Positions 15,092 through 22,781 of a stretch of DNA of 25,705 nt are shown piece after piece. Position 1 is the first letter of the stretch, and the number at the start of each line of letters is the position of its first letter. The position numbers were made by a program, and so were the translations under genes. The DNA is from a virus, in IMG/VR virus record IMGVR_UViG_3300031977_002105, positions 1 through 25,705 of that record, one strand, 5' to 3'. The notes under the pieces were generated by a model. The model was not told where the DNA came from. It saw nothing but the letters and a program-made list of their open reading frames with translations, and made no database searches.

Positions 15092-16534
15092 ATGACAGCA
15101 ACAATAACTGATCAATTCAAACGAGAACTAACTCAGGAAATCCTTAACGATTCTGCGGGAACTGGTAATAGGTATTATATTACTATTGGTCGAACAGAAA
15201 CCTGGAATGAAACTGACACCGCTCCGAATATCTCACAGGCGGACTATCTACAATCTCCTTCATATTCCAGGTTAACGAGAAACGCATTCCAGTCTTCGAA
15301 ACTGGTGAGTAATATCAGTTATGTTATTCCTCGTTATAATTGGACTTCTGGTACCATTTATTATGGATATAATGATGATTTTACTGGACACGATCCAGAT
15401 TCTAAAAAATATTATGTATTGAATGATCAGAACCAGGTTTATATGTGTTTAAAAACTGCCACTGCCGGTGGTGTTTTTCTAGATGCTGAAACAGGTAACA
15501 CGGTTCCAAACCTGGCGATTTCTACTGTACAACCGACTGGTGGATTAAACGGTATTCCTTTTAAAACTGGTGATGGTTATTTCTGGAAGTTTCTGTATAC
15601 AATCAGTGTTGCTGATACTGACAACTATGTAACATCCCGTTTTATTCCAGTTAAATATGTTGATTCTGCGGGTGTTGATGATCCTGCAACAGATATTCAA
15701 CAAAAAGCAATACAAGATGCGGCTATTCCAAAACAAATCGTAGGATTTGAGATTTTAAATGCTGGCAATGGTTCGTATAGTACTCCTCCAACTATAACAA
15801 TTCAAGGTAATGGAACTGGTGCAGTAGGAAAGTCTGTTATTGACGCCGATGGTTATTTGGTGGGTATTGAAATTGACAGTAACGGTACCAGTACCGGATG
15901 GTTATTTGGTACAGGGTATGATTATGCTAGAGTTTTAGTTAATTCTGTTCCGGATTTGGCTCGTGTAATATTCTCACCGAAAAATGGCATTGGTGCTGAT
16001 CCAACTGTCGATTTACGTGCAACACAAATGATGTTTAACGTACAGATGTCGGGCAATGAAGATTTAACAATTGTTCCTTTTAGAACTGGTTATAACACAT
16101 ATTTTAGACAAATCTCTCTTGTCAAAAATCCAACTACTACAGTAAATGATAGTGATTATTTTACAGATCTGACAGGTAACAATTTAAGAGGATTCACTAC
16201 TACATTAACTTCTGGTAGTGTAAAATTCCAACCAGGCGATCTCATTACTGGAAGTGTTAGTTCGGCACAAGCTATTGTTGATCATTACTGGGATAGTTCT
16301 GATAATAATGGACAGTTATATTATCATCAGAACGATTCGACTGGATATTCCGCCTTTTCCATAGGTTCTGATACCATCTCCAGGTCCACCGGCGGTATTA
16401 CAGTTAGCGCTAATGCGTCTATTACCCCCGATATAGATAATTATTCTGGTGAACTTCTATACATCGATAGTCGAGGAGAAATTCCAAGAGACTTTGAATC
16501 TAGACAAGACCTAAAAGTTGTTGTTACATTTTAA
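15092..16534 (+). CDS. 8: gp8-like baseplate wedge protein with inserted beta modules
   Basis: A 480-aa protein related to T4 gp8 (334 aa), which links gp6/gp7/gp10 in the wedge. Direct parallels are YYITIGRTETW (28-38; T4 has FITFGRSEPW), VIPRYNW (78-84), KTGDGYFWKFLYTI (158-171), YFRQISLVKNP (337-347) and the end GELLYIDSRGEI to VVVTF (453-480). The extra length comes from two segments absent in T4: residues 216-285 with PPTITIQGNGTGA and GTGYDYA, and 360-448 with FQPGDLITGSVSSAQAIV, which look like small beta modules that are frequent in marine phage structural proteins. The SD AAGG lies upstream at 15077-15080. A secure family call. Confidence 0.88.
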   Translation: MTATITDQFKRELTQEILNDSAGTGNRYYITIGRTETWNETDTAPNISQADYLQSPSYSRLTRNAFQSSKLVSNISYVIPRYNWTSGTIYYGYNDDFTGHDPDSKKYYVLNDQNQVYMCLKTATAGGVFLDAETGNTVPNLAISTVQPTGGLNGIPFKTGDGYFWKFLYTISVADTDNYVTSRFIPVKYVDSAGVDDPATDIQQKAIQDAAIPKQIVGFEILNAGNGSYSTPPTITIQGNGTGAVGKSVIDADGYLVGIEIDSNGTSTGWLFGTGYDYARVLVNSVPDLARVIFSPKNGIGADPTVDLRATQMMFNVQMSGNEDLTIVPFRTGYNTYFRQISLVKNPTTTVNDSDYFTDLTGNNLRGFTTTLTSGSVKFQPGDLITGSVSSAQAIVDHYWDSSDNNGQLYYHQNDSTGYSAFSIGSDTISRSTGGITVSANASITPDIDNYSGELLYIDSRGEIPRDFESRQDLKVVVTF

Positions 16535-16546
16535 GGATTATTAAAA

Positions 16547-19500
16547 ATGCCCACTACCTATAATCAGAATATAGAGAGAACTACTTATAAAGACGATTAT
16601 GATGCTGCCAAAGGTTATCATAAAGTCTTGTTCAACTCTGGTCGGCCTCTTCAAGCGCGAGAACTGAATCAATTACAGACAATAATTCAAAAAGAAATCG
16701 GTCGTTTGGGTGCCAATTTATTTAAAAACGGTGCTGCTGTAAAACCAGGTGGGATTACTGTTAACAATGCTTATGAATATGTACGTTTACAAACTGTTAA
16801 TAATCCAACAAGCGCTCTCGTCGGAAAAACATTAACCAGTTCATCTACACCAACCATTACTGCTAAAGTAGTTCAGTTTGTACCCAAGTCAGATATAAAC
16901 AATGATACTACAAACGTACCAACCGTTTTTGTTGTGTATCAAGAAACAACACCCCAGTCTGCTGATCCTAATATTCCCGATAATTCTGGTCCAGCTCCTG
17001 TAAGATTTGCTGCAAACGATATATTATCAGTTAGTGGTGGTGGTACAGTACAGGTTGTGGATGGTTCTAATCCCAACATTACTCCTACTGGAAGGGGGTG
17101 TAAAGTTGGCGTTGGAGCAGGCACATATTTCGTTTTAGGACATTTTGTTGAAGTTCCAAAGCAAGCATTAATCCTTTCAAAATATTTTCAGGGTTATACT
17201 GGTGACATCGGGTTTAAAGTTTTTCAGGATATTTTAACAGCGACTGACAGTAACTTACTATATGATAATCAGGGGGCTACACCTAATCTAAATTCACCTG
17301 GCGCAGATAGATATCGAATTCGTTTAAAATTGACACGAAGGGAAGATTGTCTCGCATCAGAAAACTTTATCTTTTTAGCTAGAGTCGCAAACGGAGTAAT
17401 TGCAAATCAGGTTACTGGTCTAAACGAATATAATAAAATTAATGATGTTTTGGCTCAAAGAACGAAAGAAGAATCAGGTAACTACATTGTAGACCCTTTC
17501 AAGATTCGATTCGTTGAAATTGATTCATCAGCCGCAGAAGATAGGTTATATCTTGAAGTTTCTAGAGGTGTTGCATATATTAACGGTTATCGTTCAGAGA
17601 ACCCGACAGTAAAAAAACTTGTCATTCCAAAACCAACCGTTTCTGAATTAGTATCAGGGGAAAATATTCCAGTAATCTATGATCGATATTTTAATGTCAA
17701 TGCAACCGACCTAAACACACACAAAGGAACGCTTGCATTAAATTCTACTGTTTCTTTATGGACAGGTGATAGTGCTAATGGATCAGAATTAGCCAAAGTT
17801 AAAGTTCGTTCTATAGAAAGCACTACGGGTTCTTTTGGTGGAGTAAGCTCAGTTCATCGTGTTTATATTTCGAGCGCTGATGATATTTCAGCTTCTATAC
17901 GAACAGCTAGAAGTATCGGAACTGGACCTACCAATTACTACAAACTTGTTCTTGAGGGTAATCCTCCTAGAGCACTTGTAAAAGGCGCCCAGAAAAATAA
18001 AGATCTTCTTTTTAAACTACCCAGATCAAGACCATCAAATGTTGACCCATTAGATTACAATTACATTTTTCAACAGACTTTTACAACAGATGCTGATGGT
18101 ACAAAACTGATCAGTGGTACAGATTTCACTAATACCTCATCATGGATTGTGTCAAGCGTTGATTCGGGATCAGTATCTTTTGGTGGAACATTAGGCGGCA
18201 ATGCGGATACTTTCGATTTTCAAAGTGGTTTATTAGGATCAAAACAATACACCGTAACTGGATATCAGAGACTATCAAACGCAACAGCAAAAACAAAGAC
18301 ACCTACTGAAACTAGTATTACTGGAACTGTATCCTCGGGTCAACCTTTTAGTCTAGGGGAATACGATATTAAGTCAGTTTCCGAAATCAAAGATAGTGCT
18401 AATGGAACAAGTATCTTTGGGTTTTTCACACTCGACAATGGTCAGAGAGATACTCACTACGCTAAGGGAAGACTTCTTCAGGTAGCACCCTATTCTGGTC
18501 CAATTTATGCGAAGTTCCGATATTGGGCAAGAGGTGGTACTGGTAATTATTATTCTAAGAATTCATACATTCCTAATAATTCAGTTATCCCGAATATACC
18601 GGCTCCTTATAACGAAATTCCTAGTTACAAACCGAATTACGATACAACTACCAGATTGTATAATGTTATTGATTTTAGGCCAGATTTTGATAGTGCTAGT
18701 GGAACGTTTGATAATGGTACCAATCTATTTTATCTCCCTCAAAGAGCGTCTCTTTTGACCGGAGATGTTAGTTATTATCTTCCTCGAGCTGACAAGTTGA
18801 TGATGTCTCAAGAGGGTAAACTTCTGTATATTAGGGGTGTTCCTGATAGAAACCCACAATTTAAGAAAACTCCAGAAGGTTCATTAGATCTCTATAAAAT
18901 TATAATGAACGCCAACACTTTAACTCCTGAAGATGTTTCAATTACAAAAATTGAAGCTAAACGGTATACGATGAAAGATATTGGCAAACTAGAGAAAAAA
19001 CTTGATCGTTTAGAGGAAGTTACTACACTTAGTTTATTAGAACTTGATACGAAAAACCTCAACCTTCTTGATGCAGATGGTAACGTTCGAACCAAGTCTG
19101 GTTTCTTTGTAGATAACTTTAAAGATCAAACTCTATCGGCCACAGCTTCAAAGGAATATCGTGCTGCACTTGATTTTCAGGGAAATGTCTGTAGACCTAG
19201 ATTCACTCAGGATAATATTCGTTTAATTTGGGATAGTGTCAATTCAGATGGTGTTGTTCGAAAAGGTGATATGTTGTATCTAGATTATCAAGAAGTTAAC
19301 TGGAAATCTGTTCAGATTGCGTCTCGTACAGAATCAGTCAACCCATTTATTATAGGTATTTTTAATGGTACTATGGATCTTTCTCCAGCCTCAGATGAAT
19401 GGAAAGATACCAAATACACGGCACCGAAAATTATTCCAAATGGCACGAGAATAGAAAACACTGAAGTTGGTTTTATTTGGAATGAACATGAAACCAATTG

Positions 19501-22500
19501 GTCAGGACAAAATCCTGATGATTTGGAAGTCGGACAGGTTACTGGTGTCACATCAAGCATCGCTGGTTCAGAAACGAATGTTAATACAACGTCTACTACT
19601 AATGATCTTAACGGCGCCTTCGTTGAAAGTGTAACGACAGACGTAACTACAACCACTACCACAACGACCACTAAACATACGGTTACTAAAATTGTAGCAG
19701 AAGAAACCGTTGAAGAATATGTTGGGGAAAGGGTTGTTCAGGTTTTTGCTGCACCTTGGATGCGTTCTAGAAAGATTTACTTTAAAGCGGAAGGTATGAG
19801 ACCCAACATTAGAGTTTATCCTTTCTTTAATAACAAGAATGTTTCTAAGTGGTGTAGACAAGAAGATTTTGTTCGTTATTCTGATAGAACAACGGATGAA
19901 GGTAACTTAAATACACAGTACACTTCTCATCCAGATGGTTCAACTCCTTTGGTTACCAATCAGTTCGGTGAAGTTTCCGGATCGTTTCTAATCCCAAGAG
20001 TTGTGAATTCAGAAAAGTATTATGAAACTGCTTTAGGTATAGAATCCTATGATCCGAAACAGGACGTTGATCGTTTTCCTTGTGGTAGTTTAGAATTCAA
20101 GTTGCTTGACATCAGTCAAGCTGCTGACCAGGCTGCAACAACAAAAGCGTTTGCAATCTACAGTGCGAAAGGAACGATAGAACAGAAACAAAAAGACTAC
20201 CTGAGTACACGTGTTTTATATCAGGCGAAAGCAGATTTTTATAGTGATAATACTAGGGTGTCTACAACGTCTAGTACATCACTAAAACAGAATAAGGAAA
20301 CAGAAGATAAACTCACAGCCACCATTTCTAAAGTGGAGGATATTGAAACAGAAGTTGCTGACATAAAACAAACCCAAGACTATATTTTAGACGAACTTGA
20401 TGCACTAGAAACTGAGATAATAACTAATCAGCAGGCGATATCTAACATTCATGATGCCATAGAAGCTAACGCCATTCAAGAAACTACTACCCAGACAGAA
20501 AACAGTGCTGTTGGTAGTGACGTTGGCAATGGTAATAGCGAAGGCATCGGTGCGGTCGCTACTAGTACAACAACTATCACCCATATAGACATTAGTGCTG
20601 AAGGTGATAATGGTTCTCAATCAACACAAACTACGGTAGTATTTAATGTTAATAATAGTGGTGAAGCGGTTGTTGGAACTGCGAATGGTGTTACTATAAT
20701 TAACAGCGAAGACGAGGATACGGGTGTTATATTAGTTGATGGTACTCAAGATGGTGATCGCGGTGGGGTATTAGAATCGGGCGGTGATATCGATAGTACT
20801 TATGAAGGTCAAAAAAATCCGGTTGATAATTCGGGGACCACAGTTGGCGGTTCAGCCGCTGCAGCAGCCAATCCAGCGGAAAGTTTTAACGTTGATGAAA
20901 TAGATGTGTCCAAAATTGCGTCTTTACAAAATATTGGGAACTTGGGAATAGATTTAGGATGTATTTATGGGGACCCCGTAGCGCAAACCTTTCTCGTTGA
21001 TAACGAATATGGTGTTTTCATCACCAAAGTGGGATTGTTTTTTGCTACTAAAGATTTAGAAATTCCAGTTCAGGTACAGATTAGACCGACAGTTAATGGT
21101 GCACCATCATCAAACGAAATCATTGCTAAAAAATATTTAGCACCGTCTCAAGTCCAAGTTCCGGCCGCAAGTGATAGAAGAAATCTAACAGCGGTTAAAG
21201 CAAAAGAAACGGTTTTCGAATTTGATGAACCAGTATTTCTTAATCCGTTTACTGAATATGCTATTTGTGTACTTGCATCAAATACACCATTATATACATT
21301 ATATGTTTCTGAAATGGAACAGTGGGTTCTTGGTTCGACAGATCAAAGAATTTTGACTCAACCTTCTTTGGGTTCTTTCTTTAAGTCGCAAAACTCTCAG
21401 ATTTGGGAACCCGACCAAAATGTTGATATGATGTATAAATTATATCGTGCAAATTTTAGATTTGGTGGTAAGGCCGTATTTCATAATGCTACAGTTCCAT
21501 CGGAACTTCTAGATCCAGATCCAATCAATACAACTGCTGGTTCTAATGAAATTTATGTGGCGCATTATAATCATGGTTTGACAGTGGGTGATCAAGCAGT
21601 ACTTTCCGGTATAGACTCTGCTACAATATATGGTGGAACTGGTGGTATTTTAGGTTCATCTATGTTAGGTTCTAGAACTGTAACAAAGATTGATGCTTTT
21701 GGATATACATTCAATGCTGATAGTACTGCTCCAAGAACAGGTATGTTTGGAGGAACCGCTGTTACTTCACAAAGAAACATTCAGTTTAATGTTGCTAACG
21801 TTACCGTTGATACAGCTCTTCCGGATTTAACTTCCGTATCAGCTGCTTATAAATTTACAACTGGTAGTGTGATTGCTCCAGCTGATCCGGTTCCTGTAAT
21901 TGCTTGGAGTAAAGATACGAACTGGCAAAGAATCACACCGAAGATAAACACTTCTTTCACTTGGCCAAGGGTTATTGGAAGTAGTTACAATGAAACTACT
22001 CAAAGTCTAACTTATAATAAGTCGGTTGATTTTAAAGTTGATATGAAGAGTGGTCATGAATTTGTGTCTCCTATGTTAGATCTTCAAAGATGTTCTATGA
22101 CAATGATCGAAAACATTGTTGATTATCAAGATTCGGCTGATGCAAATGCGGGTAATATTCCAATCAGATTTACATCTGAAACCGACCCTTATAGTGGTTC
22201 TCATCCAGCAAAACACATTACTAAACCAATTACCTTGGCGGAAGATGCTGTTGGATTAAAGATTCTTTATGCTGCTAATATTCCTCCCAATTCAGAGGTT
22301 GATCTATATTATAGAACAGCAATCGAAGGTGAATCTATTATTGATAAAAACTGGATTTATGATGCACCAGAAAATGAATTGCCGAAAGATGAAAATCCTG
22401 CAATATTCAGGGAATATACCAATTTAGTTGGTGGTGATGACGGGTCTTTAGATGCGTTTACAGAATTCCAGATAAAACTTGTGTTCCGTTCTCGCAATTC

Positions 22501-22552
22501 ATCTAAAGTGCCTTTGGTGAGAGATTTAAGAGCAATAGCGTTGGTGGATTAA
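16547..22552 (+). CDS. Giant baseplate/tail-fibre structural protein (2001 aa)
   Basis: A 2001-aa protein. The start (YNQNIERTTYKDDYD, FNSGRPLQARELNQLQTIIQ) matches the DUF4815-type domain at the head of large structural proteins of T4-like cyanophages. Later parts, in order: a helical KDIGKLEKKLDRLEEVTTLS segment near residue 810; a Thr run (about 1033-1041); AAPWMRSRKIYF and GMRPNIRVYPFF (about 1068-1095); a coiled coil (1246-1305); a Gly/Ser/Asp-rich linker (about 1310-1450); GDPVAQTFLVDNEYGVFIT (from 1475); a segment with QPSLGSFFKSQNSQIWEPDQ; and a beta-rich C-terminus. It may combine roles of T4 wedge and fibre-anchoring proteins such as gp10 or the missing part of gp7. The SD AAGGA (16533-16537) overlaps the gp8 stop. 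Structural role is likely; exact position in the virion is unknown. Confidence 0.75.
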   Translation: MPTTYNQNIERTTYKDDYDAAKGYHKVLFNSGRPLQARELNQLQTIIQKEIGRLGANLFKNGAAVKPGGITVNNAYEYVRLQTVNNPTSALVGKTLTSSSTPTITAKVVQFVPKSDINNDTTNVPTVFVVYQETTPQSADPNIPDNSGPAPVRFAANDILSVSGGGTVQVVDGSNPNITPTGRGCKVGVGAGTYFVLGHFVEVPKQALILSKYFQGYTGDIGFKVFQDILTATDSNLLYDNQGATPNLNSPGADRYRIRLKLTRREDCLASENFIFLARVANGVIANQVTGLNEYNKINDVLAQRTKEESGNYIVDPFKIRFVEIDSSAAEDRLYLEVSRGVAYINGYRSENPTVKKLVIPKPTVSELVSGENIPVIYDRYFNVNATDLNTHKGTLALNSTVSLWTGDSANGSELAKVKVRSIESTTGSFGGVSSVHRVYISSADDISASIRTARSIGTGPTNYYKLVLEGNPPRALVKGAQKNKDLLFKLPRSRPSNVDPLDYNYIFQQTFTTDADGTKLISGTDFTNTSSWIVSSVDSGSVSFGGTLGGNADTFDFQSGLLGSKQYTVTGYQRLSNATAKTKTPTETSITGTVSSGQPFSLGEYDIKSVSEIKDSANGTSIFGFFTLDNGQRDTHYAKGRLLQVAPYSGPIYAKFRYWARGGTGNYYSKNSYIPNNSVIPNIPAPYNEIPSYKPNYDTTTRLYNVIDFRPDFDSASGTFDNGTNLFYLPQRASLLTGDVSYYLPRADKLMMSQEGKLLYIRGVPDRNPQFKKTPEGSLDLYKIIMNANTLTPEDVSITKIEAKRYTMKDIGKLEKKLDRLEEVTTLSLLELDTKNLNLLDADGNVRTKSGFFVDNFKDQTLSATASKEYRAALDFQGNVCRPRFTQDNIRLIWDSVNSDGVVRKGDMLYLDYQEVNWKSVQIASRTESVNPFIIGIFNGTMDLSPASDEWKDTKYTAPKIIPNGTRIENTEVGFIWNEHETNWSGQNPDDLEVGQVTGVTSSIAGSETNVNTTSTTNDLNGAFVESVTTDVTTTTTTTTTKHTVTKIVAEETVEEYVGERVVQVFAAPWMRSRKIYFKAEGMRPNIRVYPFFNNKNVSKWCRQEDFVRYSDRTTDEGNLNTQYTSHPDGSTPLVTNQFGEVSGSFLIPRVVNSEKYYETALGIESYDPKQDVDRFPCGSLEFKLLDISQAADQAATTKAFAIYSAKGTIEQKQKDYLSTRVLYQAKADFYSDNTRVSTTSSTSLKQNKETEDKLTATISKVEDIETEVADIKQTQDYILDELDALETEIITNQQAISNIHDAIEANAIQETTTQTENSAVGSDVGNGNSEGIGAVATSTTTITHIDISAEGDNGSQSTQTTVVFNVNNSGEAVVGTANGVTIINSEDEDTGVILVDGTQDGDRGGVLESGGDIDSTYEGQKNPVDNSGTTVGGSAAAAANPAESFNVDEIDVSKIASLQNIGNLGIDLGCIYGDPVAQTFLVDNEYGVFITKVGLFFATKDLEIPVQVQIRPTVNGAPSSNEIIAKKYLAPSQVQVPAASDRRNLTAVKAKETVFEFDEPVFLNPFTEYAICVLASNTPLYTLYVSEMEQWVLGSTDQRILTQPSLGSFFKSQNSQIWEPDQNVDMMYKLYRANFRFGGKAVFHNATVPSELLDPDPINTTAGSNEIYVAHYNHGLTVGDQAVLSGIDSATIYGGTGGILGSSMLGSRTVTKIDAFGYTFNADSTAPRTGMFGGTAVTSQRNIQFNVANVTVDTALPDLTSVSAAYKFTTGSVIAPADPVPVIAWSKDTNWQRITPKINTSFTWPRVIGSSYNETTQSLTYNKSVDFKVDMKSGHEFVSPMLDLQRCSMTMIENIVDYQDSADANAGNIPIRFTSETDPYSGSHPAKHITKPITLAEDAVGLKILYAANIPPNSEVDLYYRTAIEGESIIDKNWIYDAPENELPKDENPAIFREYTNLVGGDDGSLDAFTEFQIKLVFRSRNSSKVPLVRDLRAIALVD

Positions 22553-22556
22553 TATA

Positions 22557-22781
22557 GTGGATTTAATTAAAGTTGATGGACATACCGGCCTTGGAAGAGA
22601 TTCAAAAACGGGTGCAATTATTAATATAAATAGAAAAGAAGTTGAAACGGCTCGTGAACGTAAAAAGAAAAGACTTGAGTCAAAAAGAAATCAAGAAAAA
22701 CTTGCTGCTCAAGTCGATTCTTTAGAGAATGAAGTCGCCGATATCAAAGACATGTTAACTAAGATATTAGAGAAACTATAA
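22557..22781 (+). CDS. Small coiled-coil protein
   Basis: A 74-aa protein starting with GTG four bases after the giant gene. The N-terminal third (LIKVDGHTGLGRDSKTGAII) looks like a short beta-hairpin of a kind seen in small proteins at this position in T4-like marine phages. It is followed by a basic helix (about 28-45) and a C-terminal heptad helix, QVDSLENEVADIKDMLTKIL (about 52-71), that should trimerise or dimerise. The core EVADIK also occurs in the coiled coil of the 2001-aa protein, where the sequence is IETEVADIKQTQDYIL. Its stop overlaps the fibre ATG (TAATG). It could be a small joint or chaperone for fibre attachment; this is inference. I do not know a T4 counterpart. Confidence 0.65.
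   Translation: MDLIKVDGHTGLGRDSKTGAIININRKEVETARERKKKRLESKRNQEKLAAQVDSLENEVADIKDMLTKILEKL
22625..22632 (+). promoter_or_regulatory. Internal TATAAATA box upstream of the fibre gene
   Basis: A perfect late promoter core inside the 74-aa gene, followed by GAAAAG. It lies 148 bases before the fibre ATG, much farther than the 25-26 bases at the other genes. It could give the fibre gene extra late transcripts, or may be a chance match encoding N-I-N in AT-rich DNA. Confidence 0.3.

Noticed and set aside
19312-19671. Antisense 119-aa ORF with a poly-Val start
   Set aside because: The Val run is the complement of the Thr run in the giant protein, a composition artefact.
21429-21436. TATAAATT-type boxes inside genes (for example 21429, 4485, 8264)
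   Set aside because: One mismatch, no start codon at the usual distance, and expected often in AT-rich coding DNA.
22553-22556. Terminator between the giant and small genes
   Set aside because: The gap is four bases with no hairpin. I saw no convincing intrinsic terminator anywhere in the window.
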